Positions 1-11,732 of a DNA stretch of 64,000 nucleotides are shown here, in pieces. Origin of the DNA: Trematomus loennbergii (lineage: Eukaryota > Chordata > Actinopteri > Perciformes > Nototheniidae); contig JAAOOA010000537.1 of NCBI GenBank assembly GCA_012861695.1, positions 1 to 64,000 of the forward strand. The letters run 5' to 3'. The first letter of the stretch is position 1. Every line of letters begins with the position of its first letter. The notes under the pieces were generated by a model. That model made no database searches, was not told the DNA's origin, and was given only the letters and a program-made list of their open reading frames with translations. The translations under genes and the position numbers were made by a program.

Positions 1-330
1 ATATGAACAAACCACTCAGAGTACAGATGGGAGTCAAACTCATTTCGATTTGAAAACATTAAAAAGGCCTTGTATTGTGAATTTACATTTGCAGTACACA
101 GGTAATTAAGTTAAAAAAAATAGTAACTAATTCATATGACCACTTTTTGTATTAGATTCAAATTTAATCTGGCATTATTTAATGATAACATAGTAAGGAA
201 TCAAAAGCCCAACCTTTCAAACTGTCAACCATGGTGACATGCCTTCACCTGTTAGCGACACAATGCTTGAATAGCACGTTCTCTAACAGGGAGTTGGCTC
301 AAGGAATAAGAGGTTAAAATAAGGGCAGTG
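1..330 (+). repeat. 3' flank of a TRIM duplication unit lying left of the window
   Basis: The stretch matches 32453-32763 nearly base for base, in the same orientation and with small indels. That later stretch is the distal 3' flank of TRIM unit 1, so the tandem array extends beyond the left edge and another TRIM copy probably lies upstream. No coding potential is seen here. Confidence 0.8.
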
Positions 331-408
331 TCTGCAAGATTCAATACAACCTGTCTGCACTGAGTAACTAAAATATGCTATGAGACAGTGAACAAATGTG
401 CAATCTCA

Positions 409-544
409 GTACTCAGATCTTGTACTTGAGTAAAAGTAGAAGAACTAAGATCTTGTACTTGAGTAAAAGTAGAAGTACTCAGACCTTGTACTTGAGTAAA
501 AGTAGAAGTACTCAGATCTTGTACTTGAGTAAAAGTAGAAGTAC
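409..544. repeat. 34-bp tandem repeat, four units
   Basis: Four units of about 34 bp, each holding CTTGTACTTGAGTAAAAGTA, lie at the left end of the surrounding hAT-like element. Other family copies have a single unit, so this is a local expansion. Confidence 0.8.
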
Positions 545-1034
545 CAGAGTGTAGGAATACTCTGTTACAGTAAAAGTCCTGTGCTCAAAATGTTACTCAA
601 GTAAAGTAGAAAAGTATGATCATCAAAATATAGTTAAAGTAGCGACAGTAAAAGTAGTCATTGTGCAGATTGGTCCATTTCAGAATAATATATATGATAT
701 GTTTTATAATGATTGATCATTAAAGTGTTCTCAAAGCTGCTAAAGGTGCAGCTAGTTTGAATGACTTTGTATACTGCAGGGTAGCTTGTGAATTTACTCC
801 AGGTGGAACTAAGTCTGATTTAACACTTGATTATATTTCACACCATTAATCCAAATCTGTAAAGTACTAAAGGTATTATTACATGTAGTGGAGTAAAAGT
901 ACACGATTTACCTCTGAACTGAAGTGTAGTGGAAGTACAAAGTAGCAAAAATTGGAAATACTAAAGTACAGGTTCCTCAAAATTGTGCTTAAGTACAGTA
1001 CTTGAGTAAATCTACTTAGTTACTTCCCACGTCT
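409..1034. mobile_element. Non-autonomous hAT-like element (ACTTGAGTAAAAGTAG family)
   Basis: This belongs to a dispersed family seen again near 19.85, 26.97, 47.42 and 57.64 kb. Its right end, read on the minus strand, is CAGACGTGGGAAGT, like hAT termini of the CAGAGNTGGG type. The left end is expanded into a short tandem array. It has no transposase. The hAT assignment is inferred from the terminus, and no target duplication was resolved. Confidence 0.55.
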
Positions 1035-1294
1035 GCTTCTCCTTTGCAGATAAAACTTGATTTAGTCTCGTACCGTAGTGATACACCTGAAAATGTGCAT
1101 AATAGGGCGCGGTTTCAGACCCGATGCATATATAAACATACAATGTGCAAAAACAAACATCTCTACCCCCACACCACAATGTTATAAGCCTTTGTCTGGT
1201 GTGTGTGACTGTCTCCCCCTGTCCCCCTCCCTCTCCCTCTCCCCCTCCTGTCACCTCCTGATTTTGCTATCAGCCATTAATTTTCACTCACTGA

Positions 1295-2254
1295 GGCGCC
1301 GTTTACACGAGGAAAAACTGCTTGTATCTGCATAGTTTCGCGTGCGTATAGCCCTATTATTTACACGAGGCCGTAGAAACTGACCCCCAAACAATAACGG
1401 GTCCCAAGGTGGATAGATTTGCAAACGAAACGCTCTGGGGGGTCAACAGAGTCCGTGTAATCACCTCTATACGAATATTTCCTGAAAAATAGGATAGCCC
1501 CACCTCTCCCCACCTCTCCTGCTCACTGCTGTACTAGCAACTATCAAAAATAGCTGTGTTAATTAAACGCACAAGGGGTTCTTGAATGAAATAATATTAT
1601 AAAGGCAAACCAGAATTGTTAACGCCCAATATACTCCTTAACAAAATAAACAGAGTCAGATTTCATGCATTGATCCATTATATTGACAAAGGTGCATCTC
1701 ACCCGGTGTTTGTAGAGAATATCTCTCTTTCTGAGCCGTCCTCTCGATGCAATATCCACAGAGACGTGCTTCTTGGTTTCTTTCAGTTAACTTCCCCGTT
1801 GCATTTATCCATATGCTGAGGAAATTACTATATCCCGCTGAATACCAGCAATCGCCACACACACTGACTTCCTCCTGTCAGTAGCTACTGCTAGTGCTAC
1901 TGCTACTGACCATGCTACAGATATTAGTGCAAAAAAATATGCAGCTCCTCTACCACAACCATCAGCAACAACAGATTCGGTTTCTTTCAGTTTCAGTTTC
2001 AGTTTCAGGGCTTAAACAGAAGGGTAGCCATGGCAACATTGCTGCGGGGCTGCTCCAGGCTGCTCTTCTTTGCGGCTTTTGGTGTATTTTGGCGGAAGTT
2101 ACAGCGCCACTTACAGTCCCAGCATATGTACTACAGCGTTTCCAGCGGCCTCGTTTAAACAGACACGTTAAATGAAACAAATGCATGTGAACGGAAGACT
2201 TTTTTGAATACGCATACTGTGCATAAACGCAAACGGTCCCGTGTGAGCGGGGCC
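1295..2254 (+). mobile_element. PIF/Harbinger-like non-autonomous element, copy A
   Basis: The element begins GGCGCCGTTTACACGAGG and ends in the near inverted complement (GTGTGAGCGGGGCC). It is flanked by the trinucleotide TGA on both sides (1292-1294 and 2255-2257). A TNA duplication with GGC...GCC termini suits PIF/Harbinger; that is inference. The same family lies inverted at 5991-7111. No transposase is present. Confidence 0.65.
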
Positions 2255-2257
2255 TGA

Positions 2258-3271
2258 GTCACCTAAAACTTTTATTGTCCTCTCTTAGATTAGTTTTAAT
2301 ATGATTTGTGTTAACTAAGGATGTTCTCTTAAGTTGTATGGCTTGTGAACTAATGTTTAATTACTTTATTAACTACAAGGGACTCTCTTTTTGAAAGAGG
2401 GTAATAATAATTTAAAGATCTTAATGACCCCCTGCTATTGTCTTTTTTATTGTTTAATTACTTCACACAACTATTAAAGAATCCCTATATGAAGTTATAT
2501 GAGGTTGTGTTGGGGTAATATTAGAATTAGCTGTATGTAGCAGAAAAGAGAAGTTTTTTTAAATGTTTTACTGGTCCTGCTATTCATTCTGGGGGAGGAT
2601 CCATGGGGGTTGATCAGAGCCAAGAAAGGCTGTAAACACTTACAAATATGCACAGACTTAAGAGTGTGGGTGAAATGAAATTATTAATTTCTAAATATAC
2701 AAGGCTTCGTCTACTGAATATAAAATATATAAAAGAATACGTTTTTAAAAGTATTTTCTCTGCCATACAAACATGCTAATTTGTTTAGCAATAGCCAGGT
2801 CAATGGCTCAAGAACTGGGAACCAATCGTGTAGTCCTGCTAACTAGCAGGACTACACCGATTGGTTCCCAGTTCTTGAGCCATTGACCTGGCTATTGCTA
2901 TTCAGGTTTATAAGGAGATTAGAGAGAGAGAGATAAGTATTCACCAGAAAGAGACATGTGACCACTGGAGACAATGAGGCTTGATTTGGATCTGATCTGG
3001 AAAAACTCTGGTAAATACTTTTATTTTATAATATCATGTAATTATGTAATGTTGTTTGGTGTGTGTGTGTGTTAAACAACCTCTGTGTATCTGTTGTATT
3101 TATGTTGTAACAGCACTATGCCTCATTAGGTTGTAAAATAGTAATGTTAGCCTAGCACAGTTGCACAAGCCCCCCTCACTAGGTTTTAGAAGCTTTTGGA
3201 AAGTAGGCCTCTAAAATAATGTTTGACCTTACAGAACAAAGGGGGATTTTAGGAACATGAATTTACACAAC
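2258..3271. other. Intergenic stretch without recognisable gene
   Basis: AT-rich sequence between a Harbinger-like element and the left arm of the inverted duplication. Apart from the palindrome at 2786-2900, neither a gene nor a repeat family was recognised. Confidence 0.6.
2786..2900. repeat. 115-bp near-perfect palindrome
   Basis: Two arms of about 56-57 bp are reverse complements with one single-base indel (ATCGTG against ATCGGTG) and a spacer of only about 2 bp near 2842. It is cruciform-prone as DNA and would form one long hairpin as RNA. No flanking duplication was identified. Confidence 0.9.
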
Positions 3272-3295
3272 TGTTATGTAATTCATGTGTAATTG

Positions 3296-3407
<112 letters not shown>

Positions 3408-4232
3408 GCACATGAGGCGAGTTATGGTGGGTGAAAAAACTGTATAATAAAGAACTGCTTACTGGATATTTGATAAGAAAGTGAATGGTTTGTTTTAACA
3501 TGTAAATAAATGACTCTCATGTATTCCTGTGTCTTTAATGGATGATTTATTGCATTTTACTTCACAAATACATGGAACTGGAGTGTTAAAACAGCACACC
3601 AGTATGTAAAACACCACATTTCTGCCTTTTATTATCTCATTATGTTAACTAAAGTATATCAGAAACCTTTTTTGAGATTTCCAATGGACTGATCTGACAT
3701 GATGACTAAGTCTTACAGTGTGACAAAATGGAAAGTAGGGTAAACCCCAAAACTGCTAGAGGAAATGGAAAAACCTAATTATTGATTTCCTGTTTATAAG
3801 ATTGTTCATCGCTCTGTTAGCCAGACTACTTCAGGACACTGGAAGCTTTCTGATCTTTAACGCTTTTACGGGAAACGCCAGGATTTTTTGTTTAGGGTGG
3901 AGTAAATGAATGAATTTCCCTTTCACTCTTTACCTCTCCTAAGTTAACCCCTCTCCTCTCAGACCAGGAAAAAATGTGGAGAAGAGAAAAGGAAAGGAAA
4001 AGGACATTTTATTTTGATCATTTATTTAAGCCTTGGCATAGCTGATAAAACCCACATCAAAAATATGTTTTACAGATTTACAGAATAGATGTTCCTTTCA
4101 TTAATATTAGACTGGAAAGAAAGCAGCTCCATTTGTATCTCCGATAGTCTTGTGTACAACGAACCTAATGACAGATTTTCTATTTTTGCAAACTATCATT
4201 GAATATTGTGGGAATGTTTACGGTGTGATCAC

Positions 4233-5214
4233 CAGAGTTGGGTGTAACGCGTTACAAAGTAACAAAGTTACAAAGTTTACAAAGTAACAAAGTTACAAAG
4301 TAACGCGTTACTGTAATAATATTACTTTTGTCGGTAACGGAGTAGTGTAACGCGTTACTTTTATAATTCAGTAATCACACTACAGTTACTAACATTGCCC
4401 CGACACGCGTTACTTCGTTACTTTTATAAAATCAGTCATAATCACACTGACAGACAAGAGGGGTTTCCGCCGCAGGTTTATATGTACATAATCTGCGCGA
4501 CTTGCACGTCCACATATCCACGTGCAGTGCTGCATAAACATGGCAGAGTCAGCGATAACTTTCGAGGGGTGGAGGTATGCCCATTATTTTGAGTTTGTCC
4601 GAAGAATAGACAGGAATGTGACGGTGAGGTGCAAACTGTGTCCAGGCCAGAAGCTGTTATACACTGCTGCAAACACCACGTCAAACCTCAACAAACACCT
4701 GCAAAGAACACATGCTAAGGTGAAGCTAATAGCTAAGGACCCCCAAACCCAGAGTGAGGATGTTGTGAGTCGCCGCCGCCGACTCCGAAGCGGCACAAAT
4801 TAGAATTTGGAGGACCGGTAACCAAAGCAGAGATGGACAGGCTTGTAGCATCCTTCATAGTAGAGGTAATGTTGCCCATTTGCACAGTGGAATCACCATC
4901 GCATCGTTCAGAGATATACTGCGCAAAATACAGATAGCAGGAGACAGAGGACAGCCATAGTCAGAGCTATCTGGATCAGTCTTATGCGACAATAGAAACT
5001 GAACTAAAGAGAACATTTGAAACTTTAGCAGTCTGCGTGATCTGCCTGTAGGGAGGGGCGGGCCGGCCCTGCGAGTAAAGTAACGAGTAAAGTAACGAGT
5101 AAGTAACGAGTTACTTTATGTAGAGAGTAACGAAGTAGTGTAATATATTACTTTTTTTAAAGTAATATGTAATATGTAATATATTACTTTTTTTTAGTAA
5201 CGACCCCATCTCTG
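4233..5214 (+). mobile_element. hAT transposon, internally deleted, with 8-bp target duplication
   Basis: The termini are CAGAGTTGGG and CCCATCTCTG, inverted repeats of hAT type. The perfect 8-bp duplication GTGATCAC flanks the element (4225-4232 and 5215-5222). The right arm keeps the empty site with one GTGATCAC (15189-15196), which fixes the boundaries. The ends are rich in GTAACGCGTTAC and AAAGTAAC. Only a BED-finger reading frame remains inside; no hATC dimerisation domain was seen, so the element is non-autonomous. Confidence 0.93.
4540..4803 (+). pseudogene. Truncated hAT transposase, BED zinc-finger part
   Basis: This 87-residue frame starts MAESAITFEGW. It carries a BED-type zinc finger: CKLC at about residues 33-36, then SNLNKHLQRTH at about 50-60, giving C-x2-C and H-x4-H ligand pairs. 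BED fingers are the DNA-binding N-terminal domain of hAT transposases and of host genes derived from them. The catalytic RNase H-like and hATC parts are absent, because the enclosing element is only 982 bp. It lies wholly inside the 4233-5214 insertion and is absent from the paralogous arm. It is therefore a transposon remnant rather than a host zinc-finger gene. Confidence 0.75.
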
Positions 5215-5583
5215 GTGATCACTTCCCAAACACTTCCAGAGGAAAAACCTGTGCATCCTGGCCTGTAACTCCTGACCATTGCTTCCATGTTTATGTTGGC
5301 AAGCTTTTTTGTCGTTTGTGTCTCATTAACTTGATCCTGGAGCCTGTCAACGCACAAACAACTGGATGTAGAAAGTGAAACCTTTGGCAAAATAGACAAA
5401 ACATGGGATGGGAGTGCCTCTGCTGTGACACATCCTCATTAATGCATGTTTTTGTGAATATGTGTTTTTTGCCAAATGTTTATAGTTGCTGTCTGTGCAT
5501 TTGTATTTGAAAAAACCTGTACATGTGTATCTATATATGATTGTAAAATGGGACATTGCGCATAATAAGTACTTTTGGAACAT

Positions 5584-5930
5584 TAAAGGTGGGGTAGGTA
5601 ATTTTGGAGAAACCAACTCGAGTGCGCTAAAATTTCAAAATACACAGCCGGAAAAAATCTGCCACTTCCTTACAGAGCCCCTCCTCCAACACACATGAAC
5701 GCGCACATGACCAATGAGGGCACGAGATAAGTTTGTGCCCCGATGGAAGGCTGACAGGCAGGTAGGCCATCCAGTTATTTTAGCCGGGCCGGCTAAAATG
5801 ATTGGTCGTGCTTTTTACAGTACTACGGCTTCCACAGATGACATTTTTTTATGGATATTTTGTCAAAGCACTTAAGATATTCATTGCTATCGGGATGTTA
5901 AGAGCATTCCATGTAATTATCAAATACCCA
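5584..5930 (+). mobile_element. Truncated copy of the AAGGTGGGGTAGGTAA inverted-repeat element
   Basis: It starts AAAGGTGGGGTAGGTAATTT and is broken off after GAGCATTCCATG at about 5930. The right arm holds the complete version (13582-14822) and a third piece lies at 57536-57640. The truncation also removed a block still present in the right arm at about 13249-13600. Superfamily not assigned. Confidence 0.6.
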
Positions 5931-5990
5931 TTTGGTTTTAATTGCCTTCTTATTCTTTTGTAATTAGGTGTCATATTTTTGTAACTCTAA

Positions 5991-7111
5991 GGCCTCCTTC
6001 ACACGGGAACGTTTGCGTTTATGCACAGTATGCATATTCAAAAAAGTCTTCCGTTCACATGCATTCGTTTCATTTAACGTGTCTGTTCAAACGAGACCGC
6101 TGGAAACGCTGTAGTACATATGCTAGGACTGTAAGTGGCGCTGTAACTTCCGCCAAAATACACCAAAAGCAGCGAAGAAGAGCAGCCCCGCAGCAATGTT
6201 GCCATGGCTACCCTTCTGTTTATGCCCCGCGGTGTATTTAGCAACATGTAGTTCATGTAATTCTCCATGTCCACTTGTTGCTGATGGTTGTGGTAGAGGA
6301 GCTGTAGATTTTGCACTAATATCTGTAGCATGGTCAGTAGCAGTAGCACTAGCAGTAGCTACTGACAGGAGGAAGTGTGTGTGGCGATTGCTGGTATTCA
6401 GCGGGTATAGTCATTTCCTCAGCATATGGATAAATGCAACGGGGAAGTTAACTGAAAGAAACCGAATCTGTGGATATTGCATCGACCGACCAAGAAGCAC
6501 GTCTCCGTGGAGAGGACGCGCTCAGAAAGAGAGATATTCTCTACAAACACGGGTGAGATCGCTCCTCTGGGACACGCCGGTCCTCTGCCTACAAACATTT
6601 CTCTTTTTGCCGCCGACGGGCGCAGGAGCAATGAACAATAATGGCCTGGATTAGGCAGTAAAGACAAGTTTGGTGTATGCAGAGCGGACTGTTTAATTTT
6701 GTTTGTGTTGTTTGGTTGGAAAATTGTCAATATAATGGATCAATGCATGAAATCTGACTCTGTTTATTTTGTTTAAGGAGTATATTGGGCGTTAACAATT
6801 CTGGTTTGCCTTTATTAATATGATTTCATTCAAGAACCCCTTGTGCGTTTAATTAACACAGCTATTTTTGATAGTTGCACAGCAGTGAGCAGGAGAGGTG
6901 GGGCTATCGTTATTTTTTCAGGAAATATTTGTATAGAGGTGATTACACGGACTCGGTTGACCCCCCAGAGCGTTTCGTTTGCAAATCTATCCACCTTGGG
7001 ACCCGTTATCGTTTGTGGGGTCAGTTTCTATCGGCCTCGTGTAAATAATAGGGCTATACGCACGCGAAACTATGCAGATACAAGCAGTTTTCTCCTCGTG
7101 TAAACGGCGCC
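5991..7111 (-). mobile_element. PIF/Harbinger-like non-autonomous element, copy B
   Basis: Same family as 1295-2254 but inverted. The ends are GGCCTCCTTCACACGGG and CTCGTGTAAACGGCGCC, with TAA on each side (5988-5990 and 7112-7114). The right arm has the uninterrupted site CTCTAAGTAAAA, confirming an insertion after the inverted duplication. Frames inside it are not conserved domains. Confidence 0.75.
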
Positions 7112-7163
7112 TAAGTAAAATGTGGAGTAAATTTCTTCTTCAATAAATAACTCTCCGACGCGC

Positions 7164-7187
7164 TGACGTAATGACGTGATTGATTGG
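7164..7187 (+). promoter_or_regulatory. Promoter-like CRE pair plus inverted CCAAT upstream of cdc37 exon 1
   Basis: Two adjacent CRE-like octamers, TGACGTAA (7164-7171) and TGACGTGA (7172-7179), are followed by ATTGG, an inverted CCAAT box, at 7183-7187. They lie about 175-195 bases before the cdc37 start codon. The same cluster is kept in the right arm at 13100-13123, upstream of the orphan exon 1. Promoter function is inferred from motif and position only. Confidence 0.4.
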
Positions 7188-7359
7188 ATAAGAGCCAGGG
7201 GATCTCTATAACCGGCTCGCCTCGCTAAGAGGATTTAAAAACGATTGATTTCTGTCCTATTTGCTGCTGCCATGTCGGTGTAAAGTCCCAGCTAAACCTC
7301 TACTTCACCGTGAACAGAAAGTGAAAACCTGTGGAGGAAACAGCAGAAAGAGCCGGAAG

Positions 7360-7476
7360 ATGAGCACCGGAGCGGGGATCGATTACAGCGCCTGGGATCA
7401 CGTGTACGTGTCGGACGATGAAGACGTGACCAGTCCGCACGTGGACACCCAGAGCCTGTTCAGGATGAGACACCGG
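7360..7476 (+). pseudogene. cdc37: cdc37-like exon 1 (left copy, intact reading)
   Basis: CDC37 is the HSP90 co-chaperone that recruits protein kinases in the cytosol. The frame starts ATG at 7360 and reads [20 protein letters not shown], followed by the acidic stretch and LFRMRHR. The DYSxWDHxxVSDDED...LFRxRH signature is the conserved CDC37 N-terminus. The 117-nt exon ends at a GT donor (477-478 of the 7 kb block) after 39 codons, phase 0. Exon 2 at 11414 begins with the expected ARLERM. Exons 2 and 3 lie downstream on the same strand, but exon 2 is frameshifted and later exons are not found in the window. I therefore treat this as part of a truncated duplicate of cdc37, not the functional gene. 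Confidence 0.85.
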
Positions 7477-8262
7477 GTCAGAAACCTGTAGTAACTGTGG
7501 TGTTTGGAGTCTGATAGGTTAGTTTCACCAGTAGAAGTGAATTCACTTGGTTAGTTTCACCAGTAGAAGTGACTTATGAGTAGTAGGCTACACATCCACC
7601 ATAGAAGCCCATACACTGAGAGGAGACCAACAAGTGAAACACAGGAGTCTGTGAGCTGCTTGATAAAGACTACAGCACCAGTGGTGGAATAATATATACA
7701 AAGCAAATGTATTCAAGTACTGTGCTTAAGTACTATTTTTACATACTTCAGTTTCCATTTTATGCTACTTATCATTTTACTCCACACATTTTGGAGGCTA
7801 GTATGGTGCTTTTTACTCTACTACATGGCTTAACAGAACATTTAAAACAAAGGGGAAACAAAAGACAGTAATAAATGTGCACCTGACATCTTCAAAGGTG
7901 TACAGTATTATCAAGATAAAGCCAAATAAATACTAGAAAAGGGACTGAAATGATGAAGAATGTATAGCTGTGATTTTCTAATGACTGCTATGGAAGCCCA
8001 TTTCCGCCACTGTGATAGAAATAACATCATGTAGTTCATAATGGTAGTTCTCATACTGTATAGTCTATGACACATGAGGGGTGTGTCTGCACAGCCAAGG
8101 CAACATCACATATCACACCAACAGAGACGGTCTTTCACCGGGGGTTTCAGGTGACACGTTGTTCGCCTGTACCTGCACAACCGGCATTTTCACTAACATC
8201 GCAGAAAATTGAGAACTTTGAGCTTTAAAGATATTGTTTTTTTTCCTCACAGAGTTAAGAAG

Positions 8263-10174
8263 ATAAAATGTTAACTACTTACAATTCCATGTCAGCCTGT
8301 GTCCTTGCAAAGATGTGTGCAGAAATATTCTTGACATTTCCAAAGACCTATCTGTTGTTTCATTATGTTGACTTGCAAGATCTTTTTTTTCCAATTTAGA
8401 TGTCCATGTCATGAAACAAGACTCAGTCAGGCTCTTGGTATAACAGAAAACACATTAACGTAATTCAGTCATTCCCAACCTTTGGGGCTTGTGACCCCTT
8501 CAGATGTCCTGATATGAACTGTTGCCAACAGTGTTTTAATTTACATTTTCTATCTTTATTCCTAATCTGTTAATTGCCTGAACCACAAACCTACAGATTA
8601 TGTTGCTCTCCCTCAGGGTCCAAACCGCTTTACATAAACATCAATCAAGAGGCGTAAAATTACAGGTTGCTTGACATTAAATACATTAATTACAGGAACA
8701 AGTATGGCTGCTAACTGCATTGGTCAAGCTCAGTTTGTATGGCTCTGGGTCTGTGTGACTAATGAGTTTAGGGCTGTCACATGACTCGCTCAGAGAACGG
8801 TCTAGAGGGATTTGTAGTTTCCAGTCTTTTCCTTCTCTTCCTTTGTTTATGAATCGGATATCTGTACAGCATCAGAGCTTGCTGTTAGAAAGTTACAATA
8901 GAAACTGGCTGATATGTTTTTGGCTGGTACTCTTGTATAATTTCTAGTCTTTTTTTAACTAAAATCAATGAGGTTAAACAATTAATTCTGACTGATGCAG
9001 TTAAAGATTATGTTTTGGTTTAAGGTTGTTTGAGGTCCTAATTCATAAGCACTAGAGACCTTAGTTGTGTTAATAACTATGGCAACAACAGCTCAAAGTG
9101 TTACAGCCAGTATTACAACTAATACCTGAAATCATACCTGCTGTGATTGCCTGATGGTCTTTTTATTTCCTACCCGAGATCAAAGTTTTCAGTTCTAAAT
9201 GTACCTAAGTAAAATGTGTTTCAATACTGGAATGGAGCCTTTCTGAGAAGTAAATTAGTATGTATTACATTACATGTTACTTGTTAGTGTGGTGCTAAAC
9301 ATGACCTCCAATTCAACTGACAACAGTACAATCCTGATGTGTGTATGCATGCATAAGTATAATATATAATAATATAAAAGTTACAGGGTTGTTTCTGCAT
9401 CTAGTACTTGTAATACTCTAGGTACATTTTGCTCATACTTACTTTCAGACAAGTAGCATTTTCATTTCACTTTTTTTTAATCCTTCAATTCCTAAAAAAA
9501 GTGTACAAGTAAAAAAGGCTAAACAATGTACTGCTTTTGGATGGGAGTAGTACCTCCATAAATATAAATTATCTGTTTCAAATGGACATTTTATTTACAA
9601 TATTTGTATAGCTTTGCTGAACTTAAGTCATTATTTACGCTCTTTTAAAAGCAACCAGACTCCATTGACAATTCAATTATTTGAGTGTACTGTTTTGACA
9701 TTTACTGGTTTGTTATTGTGTGACTTTGGTGATTCTGAATTGACCAAAGTCACACAATAATACAAAGTTAACAATCCATGCAGCAGTAGACCTGCAACTC
9801 CTGTTTTCTACGAGGTAAACTTAAACAGATATTGATTTTATTTAGATTGCTTAAACACATGTTGCCTCTGCCACATAATGATATTGTTTAGTTTCCATGC
9901 CCTTTCTTCTGTATGCTTCTCCAGACTTGGTGCATGCTAACGGTCATCCACTGTATGAAAGCTTGACTATGGATAAGTACCTCATACAACCACATCTAAG
10001 AAAATCTGAACCTTCCATTTACCGTATTTCATTGTCCAGCTACAGGCGTTATAGGGCAAGTATTTGAAAGCCGTCTTCCACATCAGACACAGATTCATTA
10101 TTGTTTTTTTAATAAAAGAAAGTCCTCAAAGCAGAATGAAGCTCCCTTGGTAGTTCTCTGTCATGTGTCATGTA
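8263..10174. other. Spacer of the inverted duplication, first part (intron-like, no gene)
   Basis: This AT-rich sequence lies between cdc37 exon 1 and exon 2 and is present once. Degenerate AAGTACTTTTACT-type repeat traces and one small hairpin (9713-9760) occur. No coding exon was recognised on either strand. Confidence 0.6.
9713..9760. repeat. Small perfect hairpin
   Basis: Perfect 18-bp inverted arms (TTATTGTGTGACTTTGGT and its complement) enclose a 12-base loop, within presumed intron 1 of the cdc37 remnant. No function is implied. Confidence 0.8.
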
Positions 10175-11255
10175 CAGTGGCGACTGGTCATTAGGGGCAG
10201 GTGGCAGGCAGCCCCACCTAGTGTCAGCAGAAAGTATTACAAATAATGATTACAAAAAATGCAAAAAAAAAAATATATATATAAAATATATTTTAAGATC
10301 ATGTTTAATCATCTGATTCGTCTGTACATTGCTGTTTTAGTCTGTGTTCTTCTAATTAGTGTCTACAGTGTGTGCCTATTGAGCTGTTTAGAGCCATGTG
10401 GGATCATGCCCCTCCCTCTCACTGTCTAAGTGAATGGTGACTGTAAAAACTACACTGCGCATGCTCAGAGTATTTTCCTATTTAATGTGTGTGGCAAAAA
10501 ATAATGACCATAGGGGCACTGAGCTGCCATCCCCACCATACGTCATCTCACATAATTCAGAGCTGATTGGCTGTAAGTATGTGCCTCGAAAAGTGTGGTG
10601 TGTGAAGAGGAGACGAGAGAGCTGCAGTGACGCGTCCTAAAACCAGGAAGTAAGCTGCGCTTGGCTTCCCTCGACAAAAAAGCAATGAGGTTTCTCCATA
10701 GATTTTAGAAAATAGCTGAAATAAGATCTGTGGGAAACGTACCTGTTAGATAAATGCACGTTTTGTTCAGCCGGATAATATCCACATGTCTACCCTACTT
10801 TTATAATTTTTTAATCATAAATCTATCGATAATTTATGATAGACTTTTGAAACTACAGAAGATAAGGAGGACTTTTACAAAAAAGTAATGGAGATTTTTG
10901 TCCAGAAGGATAGACAAATGGACTTCATCTTCAAGTCAAGGTAAGACCGCAATTTTATTGAAAATGGGATCTTACTAAGAGAGAACAATTCAATATTTAA
11001 ATGATAAAATTACATTTGTTGGGTATCCTTTTGTTGAACTGTCTGTTTAAAATTAATCAAAGCATCAGACAAAAAAAGCTTTTGAAAATCATATTATATT
11101 TTGGTTTAGTTCAAAATATAATATTTGTAAACCTGAAGAGTCAGTGCCAGTGCCTCACCAGCCATGAACCTCACTGCACATCACTGCAGAAGCTTATATA
11201 TAGACATCTACGTTTTTTGTGCGCCACCACTTTTGTACATATAAAAACGCCACTG
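10175..11255. mobile_element. hAT-type non-autonomous element with 8-bp target duplication
   Basis: The ends are CAGTGGCG and CGCCACTG, perfectly inverted. The 8-bp direct repeat GTCATGTA flanks it (10167-10174 and 11256-11263). Internal blocks (AAACTACAGAAGATAAGGAG and neighbours) recur in the 36928-39561 element, so the two are relatives. No transposase domain was seen. It sits in the intron between cdc37 exons 1 and 2. Confidence 0.88.
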
Positions 11256-11413
11256 GTCATGTACATTGGTTATATATCCGCTGCTCTAGTTTTCTTCTAA
11301 TTTCATTTTTAGCCTCTTCTCCAGACCTGATCCCCTTCATCCTCCCCTCGACTCCCACCACCTGTGTATTCTTTTTCCATTTATTCTCATTTTCTGTGGC
11401 CTTCCTAAAACAG

Positions 11414-11709
11414 GCCCGGCTGGAGAGGATGGTGGCGTTTCAGCAGAGAGGGGAAGAGCTGGAGAATAACATATCAGAGTGCAAGAGGTTATTAGAGGCA
11501 GCCCAGGGACAACTCAAAGAGCTGGAGGACGGAAAGAAAGAGGAGAGGAGGATAAGGAGAGAGAGGCTGAGCTGAAGAAAACCCAGGCCGAGGTGAAAAA
11601 ACTGAAGAAGGATGAGAAGTCGTTTCAGAAAATGATCGAAGAATACCGGCGAGAAGAAAAGAAACAGCCCTGGGATGTTGACAATATCAGCAAAGACGGT
11701 TTCAGCAAG
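11414..11709 (+). pseudogene. cdc37: cdc37-like exon 2 with a one-base frameshift
   Basis: Acceptor CCTAAAACAG precedes the exon and donor GT follows at 11710. The first frame reads ARLERMVAFQQRGEELENN and on through LKELEDGKKEE, then meets a stop. A second frame continues with EAELKKTQAEVKKLKKDEK and ends PWDVDNISKDGFSK. These are the CDC37 N-terminal coiled coil and its conserved end. The exon is 296 nt, not a multiple of 3, although both neighbouring junctions are phase 0. A one-base loss near 11545 (GAGGAGAGGAGGATAAG) explains this. The copy cannot make full-length protein as written. A consensus error is the main alternative to true pseudogenisation. Confidence 0.85.
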
Positions 11710-11732
11710 GTGCGGGTTTGCGAGATTTTCAA

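Noticed and set aside
5486..5698. Possible small protein gene downstream of the left hAT
   Set aside because: The frame runs through the start of an inverted-repeat element and is not preserved in the right arm.
6196..6654. 152-residue frame inside the Harbinger-like copy B
   Set aside because: No transposase motif; copy A has no equivalent frame; chance frame in a non-autonomous element.
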